DNA from: Desmodus rotundus
Taxonomy: Eukaryota; Chordata; Mammalia; Chiroptera; Phyllostomidae
Direction: 5' to 3'
Assembly (NCBI RefSeq): GCF_022682495.2
Contig: NC_071391.1
Coordinates: 42,251,998 to 42,315,997 of the forward strand
Length of the DNA stretch: 64,000 nucleotides
The position numbers were made by a program, and so were the translations under genes. This document shows positions 56,101 to 64,000 of this stretch, piece after piece (positions within the stretch are counted from its first letter, which is position 1; each line of letters opens with the position of its first letter). The notes under the pieces were generated by a model that was given only the letters and a program-made list of their open reading frames with translations, was not told the origin of the DNA and searched no databases.

Positions 56101-56718
56101 TTAGCCTGGTCCAATGCCAAAAGTTCTCTTTTGAGCAGGAATGTGTCAGGAGGGAAAGAAAAGTGGACTAACAAGGAAGGAGAAGGCAAGGGAGATCATG
56201 AGATTTTTGTGGCACCCTCTCTTTCCTGTAACTTTCCTAGTAAACTTCTATTCCCTAAGTTTGCCAAACATACCCTTTCCCAAAGACTCTGTCTGCCCTA
56301 GTCTTTTTTTTTTTCCTTTCCGTTGTATCTCTTTTGGTCTCTTGGGCTCCAGCTTCAGAGCCATCCCAAAGCATCAGATAGGAGGAGAGAAAAATAGGGA
56401 CTACAGGAGGGAGGGGCAAGATAAAAGAACCTCCTGCTTGGCAGCATTCTCTGATCATGGCAGGAAGAAGAGGTGGAGTCTCTGCAGCACCTTTCTTTCT
56501 CCTGATGCTTCAACTTTCTTTTATATACACTCCCTACGTCTTTTTTCAAACCAATCTCATCACTTAGGAGGACCTTGAGTCAAAGACTTCAGAATAAAGT
56601 GAGTGGATTCTGTTACTGGCTACATGCCTCGTAAAGTGGTCAGTTCTCTCATGTTTATTTTCTGTCCAGTACATTCATATTTTTATTCCTCCCTACACCT
56701 AATAAGACCCAAACCTCT
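56101..56718. other. Intergenic DNA, nothing recognised
   Basis: No gene recognised. A 145-codon plus-strand frame (56141-56578) is Ser/Phe/Lys-rich, overlaps antisense frames, and has no recognisable motif. Confidence 0.4.
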
Positions 56719-56941
56719 ATCAACAGTTTTCTTTTTATCCTAACCTGAGGACATTTTGTCATTGCTTTTTTAGAGAGAGAGGAAGGGAAAGAGAGAAACA
56801 TCGATGTAAAAGAGAAACATCGACTGGTTGCCCAGACAGGGGATTGTATGTGCTGGGACTGGGGATTGAACCTGCAACCTTCCAGTTATGGGATGATGCT
56901 CCAACTAATTGAGCCACATCAGCCAGGGCTCAACATTTTCA
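56719..56941 (-). mobile_element. VES-like tRNA-derived SINE with target duplication
   Basis: Antisense SINE at about 56732-56929: 'TTATCCTAACCTGAGGACATTTTG', 'AGAGAGAAACATCGATG' (partly duplicated), 'GGGGATTGAACCTGCAACCTTCC' (B box) and the head 'CAACTAATTGAGCCACATCAGCCAGGGC'. TCAACAGTTTTC on the left and TCAACATTTTC on the right are the target duplication, one base different. Confidence 0.85.
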
Positions 56942-57570
56942 TATCTGCAGATCAACATTGCTTTTCATCTTTTTACTTGTACCTGGTCTCTTTATTTATT
57001 CATACTCTGTCTGTCCTCCCTACACCTTTTATGATCGCCCATTCTTAGTCTGTCCTTTCTATATCATAGTTATCTGTACCTAATCTTCTCTCATTGGATC
57101 TGTTGTCTATATAGCAAATTTAGTCTACCAAATATCATTCATCTTATCCACAGAAGATCCTCTGCATGTAATCTAGTTTCCTCATGTTTTATCTGGTCCT
57201 TGTGGATCTATTTACTCTTCTACATTTGATGCCTGTTTTCCTTACACATTATTCCAACTCTGCCAAGTACTTTGGTAATGCATTTAAATTCTCTGCTTCT
57301 GATCATTTCTATACAACTCCTTTTTGCATTCTGCCTTCTTTATATTGCACTCCCATAATCTATTCATCTATTCTGCCCATTACATGCCTTTCTCTATTTT
57401 CCATCTATGCATGCATCCATACAACCATTATAATACCTTTAATAATCAGTTACTAAAGCAGACACTATAACAGGGACTATTGTCAAAAGGAGAGACAAAA
57501 ATACTGGTAATTATATTTGTTAAAATATGGAATTGGAACAGTAGTGAGAGGAACTCACCAACAATGAAGA
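56942..57570. other. Intergenic DNA, nothing recognised
   Basis: Pyrimidine-rich sequence; a 90-codon frame at 57184-57456 has no motif. It may be decayed antisense repeat. Confidence 0.35.
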
Positions 57571-57960
57571 GGAAAGGACAAAAAGGATGCTAATGTCTCC
57601 GTGAGGAGACGCCACATGAGCCAAGACTTGAAGGCTCACTAGGAGTTAGCCGTGCAGCGTGAGTAAAGCTACAGAGGTAACACACACGCTATCTGGCAAG
57701 AGCTACAGGGTATAAAATACAATGAAGGCTGTGGCAACAGTTAAGGTTTTGGTGATAGCAGTGACAGGTCATAAAGTACTTATACATGTTGTTAAATAAC
57801 TTGAACATTATTGTGTAAATGATGGTTACAATGGAAGGGTTTTAAGTAGGGGATTAAAATAGTCAGATTCAATCTTTAAAGGAGAGACTATAGGCAGTGA
57901 GACCAATTAGCAATCCATGCGTGAGAGGCTAATCTTCCGCTCAAGTGTGCAGAGCATCAA
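57571..57960 (+). repeat. Ancient mammalian-wide repeat, family uncertain
   Basis: 'GTGAGGAGACGCCACATGAGCCAAGACTTGAAGG', 'GTCATAAAGTACTTATACATG', 'GGAAGGGTTTTAAGTAGGGGATTAAAATAGTCAGATTC' and 'GACTATAGGCAGTGAGACCAATTAGCAATCC' match the same old repeat seen in pieces near 8.4 and 18.7 kb. Confidence 0.45.
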
Positions 57961-58489
57961 ATGTGAAGGTAGAAAAGATCAAAGGATAGGCAGAAAGGTC
58001 TGGGGCTAAGAGGGTCCAGTGCACAATGAGTGGAATATGAGGCAGGCATTGAGGAGAAAGAACTAAGGCTAAGGTTATGAATGATGATTGCACTTTCAAA
58101 ATTCCCATTTTTGAAGCTAGTATATAATGTAGGAATAGGTATGGCATCTTAACTTTTCAGGGATGAGAAGATGAAGCTGTGTCCTTACCACTAGGTTATG
58201 AGTTTCCTGAAGACTGAGCATATGTCTTATTTACATTTTATGTACCACAACTCTTAGCCTGTGGTCTGGAATATAGTTGATTCACCATAAATTTTGAAAT
58301 AAATTGTGGCTGTGGATGGAAAGGATGGGAGTGATGGTAAATATAATCCAGGGATACAGGTATTTTGCAGTTGCATTGAACACTCTAGTATTAAGAGATA
58401 TGCCAAGGGCTCAAGTATTGAGTAATACTCAGTGTTAATCACAGAGCATAAAGAAAAGAAAAATACAAGTATAAAGCATTAGCACGTTT

Positions 58490-58840
58490 GATGTTTTATT
58501 TTCCATATATAAATGAGATATACAGTATTTGTCTTTCTTTGTCTGTCTTATTTCACTTAGTAGAATACCCTTAAAGTTCATCTATGTCATTACAAATGAC
58601 AAGATTTCCTTCCTTTATATGGATGAATAATACTGTGATATATATACATATACATCTGTATACATAATGCATATTATTACAATATTATACATTATAAATA
58701 ATATATATATTAGTTATAGGATGAATAACTTCTGGGGTACACATTTCACAATATATACTTGTATCAAATCATCACATTGTACTACTTAAATTTGTACAAT
58801 GTTATATGCCAATTATATATCAATAAAGCTGGAAAAAATA
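58490..58840 (+). mobile_element. L1 3' end with inverted left part
   Basis: 58490-58650 is antisense L1 ('GTATTTGTCTTTCTTTGTCTGTCTTATTTCACTTAG ... AAAGTTCATCTATGTCATTACAAATGACAAG'). A TA-rich stretch follows, then sense L1 3'UTR ('GGGGTACACATTTCACAATATATACTTG ... CAATTATATATCAATAAAGCTGGAAAAAA') to 58837. This is an inversion-type insertion. Confidence 0.7.
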
Positions 58841-59263
58841 ATTTTCAGGTTGAAGTCTGATGTGTGAGCACATTTGGCCCCTGCTAACCTCATAGAGGTT
58901 AAGCCTGCAAACAGGCCTAAGACTAAAAAAGTAAAGAATCTCCTGATGGGAAATTCCACCCAGATGTTCAGCTGTTCTGCCCCCCATCCTTCTTTCTAAT
59001 CTCTGTATTTCCTTCCAAAGCTACAACCATGCAGAGGCAATAAGGATACAATAACATTTTCTTCATATCACTTCCCATGTGGAAATATCAACAGAATCTC
59101 AGCAGAATATAGTGGAAATAGAGAAATATCTGCTAGAAGCAGAATTGATCTCAGAGCTATGTGTAAATATTAACTCAAGCTAATTATGTGAGAAGAGAGC
59201 ATGTGCCATTTTAAAAATGGAGTAAACTCAATAGAAATATACAATACTCAATACATATACATA

Positions 59264-59348
59264 AGACCTAACTATATATATATAGGTATATAGGTGTATA
59301 TAAATATAGTTAGGTATATATATACACACACACGTATATACATATATG

Positions 59349-59386
<38 letters not shown>

Positions 59387-59388
59387 AG
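59264..59388. repeat. (TA)n / (CA)n compound microsatellite
   Basis: Alternating TATATA and CACACA runs, including an uninterrupted (AC)n of about 30 bp at 59356-59386. Confidence 0.85.
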
Positions 59389-59399
59389 ACATTTATTTA

Positions 59400-60130
59400 T
59401 TTATTTTTTGGATATCACTTCCCAAGAAAACAAGTAGACCTGCTCAGGGAAATAAGAAGAAATTGCAGTACCAAGGGGAAATTGCAGGGAAATAAGAGGA
59501 AATTGCAGTACCAATTATATTCAAGAAAGGAATATAATTGTAAAGACTTAGAACCCCATTGCCCTAAAAATGAGCTACTTTGATCTCCTAAAGAAATTTT
59601 TAAAAATTGGTGTCCTCAATATGATGACAGAAAACTTGAAATCAATAAAACTAGAGTAGAAATCTGTAGTATAGAAAAACTTCTAAGATAAGAAAAATAT
59701 AAAATTGAAGGACTACGGGAAATTTAAAACACCATATCAAAGTAAAAGGCAATAAGGAGTAGAATTGACACTGTAGAATATCAAGCACTGTAATGAATAA
59801 ATGAGATGATTTTAAATGTATAAATAAATGATAATGAATTGGGAACAATGAGAGAAAAGATATGAAGCACAGAGAATGGAGATTCCAATGTAAGAATTAA
59901 AGGTGTTTCTAAGGAAGATAAAAGAACACTTGGAATAGAATCAATGATCAAAGAAGTTGTTCCTGAGCTAAAAGCATTTGCTCACTAGATTTCTGGGGAA
60001 AACAAGTATTGCAGAAAGAAAAATTCCACAAAATTAAAAAGGGAGATGGATAAAGATCTTGGCAATAGTAAATGTTGAAAGACAATGGAACAACACCTTT
60101 GGAATTGTGAGATTAAAAAATAGGTTATCT
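59400..60130 (+). mobile_element. Old L1M/HAL1 ORF1 region fragment
   Basis: 'GAATATAATTGTAAAGACTTAGAACCCCATTGCCC', 'GAAAACTTGAAATCAATAAAACTAGAG', 'GAAAAGATATGAAGCACAGAGAATGGAG' and 'GACAATGGAACAACACCTTTGG' resemble the decayed ORF1 portion of old L1. A local repeat of 'AGGGAAATAAGARGAAATTGCAGTACCAA' occurs at 59448-59515. Confidence 0.4.
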
Positions 60131-60342
60131 ACAGTTTTTTGAATTAACTACATTGTCTTTTATATGTGCAGGTAACAAATTAGATAGAAAACAGAAAACA
60201 TACATGTGCCTTTTTTCTAAAGAGCTCAAGAATGTGGCCATGATACTAAAAGACTGGCGATGAGCACAAATATTAGCCAAAATGCCATTAAGTCTGAATA
60301 ATTTGTTTATAAAACTTAAGAAATGTTAAATAGTTGTGCAAG

Positions 60343-60575
60343 AAAATATTTAATATACAGCCCTGGCTGTGTGGCTCAGTGGATTGAGTGCCGGCCTATA
60401 AACCAAAGGGTCACCAGTTCCATTATCAGTCTAGGGCACATGCCTGGGCTGTGGGCAGGGTCCCCCGTGAGGGGTGAGCATGAGAGGCAACCACACATTG
60501 ATGTTTCTCTCCCTCTCTCCTGCCCTTCCCCTCTTTCTAAAAACAAGTAAAATCTTAAAAAATATTTAATATACA
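60343..60575 (+). mobile_element. VES-type bat SINE with 17-bp target duplication
   Basis: The SINE occupies 60360-60558 in + orientation. The tRNA-related head GCCCTGGCTGTGTGGCTCAG holds the A box (TGTGGCTCAGTGGATTG) and the B box lies at 'GGTCACCAGTTCCATTATC'. Then come the 'CACATGCCTGGGCTGTGGGC' and 'GAGAGGCAACCACACATTGATG' body, CT-rich 'TCTCTCCCTCTCTCC' and an A-rich tail. AAAATATTTAATATACA at 60343-60359 and 60559-60575 is a perfect 17-bp target duplication. This is the best diagnostic of a bat genome in the window. Confidence 0.92.
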
Positions 60576-62110
60576 AATGCTAAGTATAAAAGCAGGTTAT
60601 ATATAAAGTTTGGGTGGGAGAGTAGAGTTGTCAGATAAAAAAACAGTTAAGTTTGAATTTCAGAAATACATTAATAATTTTTTAGTGTAAGTATGTTTCA
60701 AATACTGCATGGCACTTGGATTAAGAAATTGTTTGTTTATATGAAATTCAAATTTACCTAGGCATGCTGGTTTTTATTCGATAAATCCAGCAACTTTGTG
60801 GGGAAAGGACAGCAAAAGGAAGTGTGCCACATATCTGATCTTAAGTAGCAGGACTCACTACATTTGCTTCTTGACTTTAATAAAAGGTCTAATGAATGTA
60901 TTTTCTACAATATTAGAAACTGCCACTAATAAAACTAAAATATACCTTCAAAACAGGAGGTGGTAAAAATCAAAGAATAATCAGTCCCTATAGCAAAAGA
61001 CAGAAAAAAAAATACCTAAAACAAAAACATACCCCTCCCCTGCAAAAAAAATAGAGAACATGGATCAAGAGACAGAAATCCAAATTTATCAAAATAGGTT
61101 AAATACTCCATTTAAAAGTTTTGAAACCCTTGACTGTGTTAAAAAATTTACTTATATGCTATAAAAAGGAAAAGGTTAAAGCAAAATGATAAATTGATTA
61201 ACTGCTCAAAATTGATTTATTAATAAAAAAGAACAGTCTAAAGTTTATTAGGCAGACATAAAGGAGTGTCTACAATATGTCTTAATTAAGTTAAAATGAA
61301 TTAATTCAACCCATTAAGGTGGGTAAAAAATACAAAAATCAATAGTTTCTTAAACTCTTGCAATAATCAGAAAATGTAATGGGCAGAAAAATATGGTTTA
61401 TAAAAACACTAAAATGTCTAAACAAGGAACAAATAAAAATGTAGGATGAAAATAATGAAAAACAAAACACGACTGAAATTAAAAGAGAACTTGAATAGAG
61501 GTCTTACTTGTTTTTAGAGGGAAAGTTCCTAAGTAAATTTATTGATTTATTTCAAATCTCATCAAAATCTCAATGACAACTGAAATAAAGAGATTTCCAA
61601 AATCTTTTAATAGACATTGGAGTATAGCAGAAATGATTACAGGAAAGAGTAACATGATTGTCTTAACATACAGGAAATGATATACTGAAGTTAAAAATAT
61701 GGAGAATTTGATTGTACATTTGAAAAAATATTCACAATACTCAGCTACTAAATAGCTTAGAAATAGACCAATGTATGGATTTTACAACATATTTAATACA
61801 TATGCTTATATACTTTATATATAATAAAGCTCAATGACTGGGGAAAGGATTATTCAGTAAATAGTACTACGAAAATTATTTCTTTGTGAAAAATAAAATT
61901 AGGTTCTCATCTCATGACTCAGAATATATATATGTATATATATACACACACACGCACATTTTAAGTTATGTTCCCAGAACCTCTGTGTGGTTTCATGAAG
62001 GCTGGTGTATCAGAAACAAGAACCAAAACTTTAATTTCATATTTATATTATTTGTATATAAGCACAAGATTTCACTTTTAAAAAAAGGAGGTTCTACCAC
62101 TTTAGACAAA
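60576..62110. other. AT-rich DNA with scattered old L1 remnants
   Basis: No gene. L1-like wording ('CAATGACTGGGGAAAGGATTATTCAGTAAATAGTACTACG' at about 61830-61872) suggests decayed ORF2. A TATATA/CACACA microsatellite lies at 61925-61957. Confidence 0.4.
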
Positions 62111-62185
62111 TTGGCAGGCATAAAATAGACAGGGGGAGGTTAAGAATAGTAGAGGAAATAGAGAAGCTAAAGAACTTATATGGAC
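62111..62185 (+). mobile_element. HAL1 3'UTR fragment abutting the 5' end of the young HAL1
   Basis: 'GGCATAAAATAGACAGGGGGAGG', 'TTAAGAATAGTAGAGGAAATAGAGAAGC' and 'TAAAGAACTTATATGGAC' match the 3'UTR segment seen at 63905-63985 and 1955-2020. It directly precedes a new 5'UTR start, so the young copy either inserted into an older HAL1 tail or carries a chimeric 5' end. Confidence 0.7.
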
Positions 62186-62867
62186 CACGAACCAAGATGG
62201 CGGCGTAGGTAGATACACTGCGCCTCCTCGCACAACCAGAACTGACAGAAAATCGAACGGCAAGGAAGTCCAACACCAAGTAGATAAAAAAGAAACGTAC
62301 ATCCAGACCAGTAGTAGGGGCGGAGACGGGCACCAGGGCGGAGAGGACTTGCTTGGCTGTGTCAGGACGGAGACCGGCTGAGTGTGGGACGAACGGGGCA
62401 GGCAGTCTGACCACTAGCAGAGCCTGCGGGCCCCACACTCGTGCACAGAGAAACCGGACAAACGGCGGGGAGCGAAGCAGACTGCGTAACCCAGGGCTCC
62501 AGCGCGGGGGAAATAAAGCCTCAAACCTCTGATTGAAAACGCCTGTGGGGGTTGGGGCGGCAGCAGGAGACACTCCCAGCCTCACAGGAGAGGTCGTTGG
62601 GAAGAACCACAGGGGCCTAGAGTGTGCACAAGCCCACCCACAAGCCCACCCACTCCGGAACCAGCACCAGAGGGGCCCAATTTGTGTGGGTAGCGGACTG
62701 AAAGCCTGAAATCCGGTGGAGAGAGGAGCGGGCACCATTGCTCCCTCTCGGCCACTCCCCCACATGCAGCGTCACAGCGCAGCGACCAGCGTTATCCCAC
62801 CCTGGGAAACACCTAAGGCTCCGCCCCTTAAAGTAACAGACACGCCAAGACCAAAAAAAAAAAAAAA

Positions 62868-63707
62868 ATGGCCCAAATGACAGAACACTTCAAAGCTCCA
62901 GAAAAAATACAACAAAGCAAGGAAGAGATAGCCAACCTATCGGATGCACAGTTGAAAACACTGGTTATTAAGACGCTCACAGAATTGGTTGAATTGGTTC
63001 GAAAACTAGATGAAAAAATGAAGCCTATGCTAAGAGAAACAAAGGAAAATGTACAGGGAACCAATAGTGATGCGAAGGAAACTGGGACTCAAATCAATGG
63101 TGTGGACCAGAAGGAAGAAAGAAACATCCAACTAGAAAAAAATGAAGACACAAGAATTCAGAAAAATGAGGAGAGGCTTAGGAACCTCCAGGACATCTTG
63201 AAACGTTCCAACATCCGAATTAGAGGGGTGCCAGAAGGAGAAGAGGGAGAACAAAATATTGAAAACTTATTTGAACAAATAATGAAGGAGAACTTCCCCA
63301 GTCTGGCAAAGGAAATAGACTTCCAGGAAGTCCAGGAAGCTCAGAGAGTCCCAAAGAAGCTGGACCCAAGGAGGAACACACCAAGGCACATCATCATTAC
63401 ATTACCCAAGATTAAAGAGAAGGAGAGAATCTTAGAAGAAGCAAGAGAAAAGGACACAGTTACCTACAAAGGGGTTCCCATAAGACTGTCAGCTGATTTC
63501 TCCAAAGAGACCTTACAGGCAAGAAGGGACTGGCAAGAAGTATTCCAAGTCATGAAAGGCAAGGGCCTCCATCCAAGATTGCTGTATCCAGCAAAGCTAT
63601 CATTTAGAATGAAAGGGCAGATAAAGTGCTTCTCAGATAAGGGCAAGTTGAAGGAGTTCATCATCACCAAGCCATTATTATATGAAATGTTAAAGGGAGT
63701 TACCTAA
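62868..63707 (+). CDS. L1/HAL1 ORF1 protein (RNA-binding chaperone), intact
   Basis: 279 codons, uninterrupted. L1 ORF1p is a trimeric nucleic-acid chaperone that coats L1 RNA in cytoplasmic particles; this one would act on HAL1 RNA. Residues 1-115 are charged and heptad-like (KTLVIKTLTELVELVRKLDEK), the coiled-coil region. Residues about 115-190 form the RRM: NIRIRGVPEGEE is strand one and RHIIITLPKI is the RNP1-like strand. Residues about 205-279 are the C-terminal domain, with VTYKGVPIRLSADFS, ETLQARRDW and LYPAKLSF, all family hallmarks. It is shorter than human L1 ORF1p (338 residues), mainly at the N-terminus. The ATG follows a run of 16 A's (62853-62868, including the A of ATG). After the stop there is a short AAGAAAAAG-type linker and then the 3'UTR, with no ORF2. 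Intactness suggests recent activity. Confidence 0.9.
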   Translation: MAQMTEHFKAPEKIQQSKEEIANLSDAQLKTLVIKTLTELVELVRKLDEKMKPMLRETKENVQGTNSDAKETGTQINGVDQKEERNIQLEKNEDTRIQKNEERLRNLQDILKRSNIRIRGVPEGEEGEQNIENLFEQIMKENFPSLAKEIDFQEVQEAQRVPKKLDPRRNTPRHIIITLPKIKEKERILEEAREKDTVTYKGVPIRLSADFSKETLQARRDWQEVFQVMKGKGLHPRLLYPAKLSFRMKGQIKCFSDKGKLKEFIITKPLLYEMLKGVT

Positions 63708-63857
63708 GAAAAAGAAGATAAAAAATATGAACAGTAAAAATGACAGCAAACTCACAGTTATTAACAAACACACCTAAAACCAAAACAAAAGAAAACTAAG
63801 CAAACAACTAGAACAGGAACAGAACCACAGAAATGGAGATCACATGGAGAGTTATCA

Positions 63858-63892
63858 ATAGGGGATTGGGAGGGGGAGAGAGGGGGGAAAGG
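63858..63892 (+). promoter_or_regulatory. G-rich, G-quadruplex-capable block in the HAL1 3'UTR
   Basis: Four or more runs of at least three G's lie within about 30 bases (GGGGATTGGGAGGGGGAGAG followed by a longer G run). This fits the G3+N1-7 quadruplex rule on the + strand. Similar but less regular G blocks are present in the 3'UTRs at 1900-1990 and 31700-31790. Confidence 0.6.
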
Positions 63893-64000
63893 TACAGAGA
63901 ATAAATAGCATAAATGATAGGTGGAAAATAGAGAGGGGGAGGGTAAGAATAGTGTAGGAAATGTAGAAGCCAAAGAACTTGTAAGTATGACCCATGGACA

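Larger units (their letters stand above)
62186..64000 (+). mobile_element. Young HAL1-type (ORF1-only L1) retrotransposon, 3' end outside the window
   Basis: The 5' end 'GAACCAAGATGGCGGCGTAGGTAG' and a GC- and CpG-rich 5'UTR of about 680 bp (62186-62867) are typical of a recently active L1 promoter. It is followed by an intact ORF1 (62868-63707) and then directly by the family 3'UTR ('GAACAGGAACAGAACCACAG', the G-rich block at 63862-63892, 'AGAATAGTGTAGGAAATGTAGAAGCC'), which runs to the window end. No ORF2 lies between ORF1 and the 3'UTR. Retrotransposition would need the reverse transcriptase of an autonomous L1. Confidence 0.88.

Noticed and set aside
56141..56578. 145-codon frame
   Set aside because: No motif, low-complexity stretches, overlapping antisense frames; no support as a gene.
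60360..60435. Possible tRNA gene (A and B boxes present)
   Set aside because: It is the head of a SINE with a 3' body, A-rich tail and 17-bp target duplication, and there is no complete cloverleaf.
62094..62765. 223-codon minus-strand frame
   Set aside because: It covers the GC-rich HAL1 5'UTR in antisense. It has no domain, and frames of this kind are expected in CpG-rich sequence.

Overview
This window is mammalian nuclear DNA and most likely comes from a bat. It is AT-rich and mostly interspersed repeats, and it holds a short stretch of an olfactory receptor (OR) cluster. The bat call rests on several tRNA-derived SINEs that look like the VES family (about 39.25, 40.37, 43.55, 56.73 and 60.36 kb), a 129-bp mariner-type MITE at 4.25 kb, and a young L1-derived, ORF1-only (HAL1-type) family whose copies start with an 'AAGATGGCGGCGTAGG' type sequence. 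The species cannot be told from the sequence. All family assignments are from memory and pattern reading; no database search was run.

Genes. Three single-exon class II OR genes lie in the first 17 kb: an OR2D2-like gene on + (2860-3785), an OR10A4-like gene on - (6233-7184) and an OR10A5/OR10A2-like gene on - (16005-16958). Their order and relative orientation match the human chr11p15.4 cluster as I remember it (OR10A5-OR10A2-OR10A4-OR2D2), read in the opposite direction. Only the OR10A5-like gene is intact (317 codons). The OR2D2-like gene has a 1-bp deletion near codon 13. The OR10A4-like gene has a 4-bp tandem duplication near codon 140. Apart from these indels both have full-length frames, so either the losses are recent or there are sequence errors. 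I found no other host protein gene.

Repeats. From 17 kb to the end the window is a layered record of retrotransposition: old L1, L2 and MIR debris; several L1 copies with twin-priming inversions (29.8-31.0, 41.1-41.75, 58.5-58.8 kb); an antisense old L1 with a long repeated 5'UTR interrupted by a probable solo LTR (35.9-38.6 kb); and two pogo/Tc2-like MITEs at 32.1 and 32.7 kb. At least five HAL1-type copies of different ages occur (1.4, 20.1, 31.4, 50.7 and 62.2 kb). The last has an intact 279-codon ORF1 and runs off the right edge.

The standout element is an endogenous retrovirus on the minus strand at 43700-49664. Its two 1388-bp LTRs differ at only three positions. It has a 4-bp GGAT target duplication, an Arg-like primer binding site, a polypurine tract, a minisatellite in the U3, and a 3.2-kb interior with no recognisable gag, pro, pol or env. 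It sits inside a VES SINE, which itself sits inside an old L1. It looks like a recently mobile, non-autonomous ERV family and is the best candidate for something undescribed.
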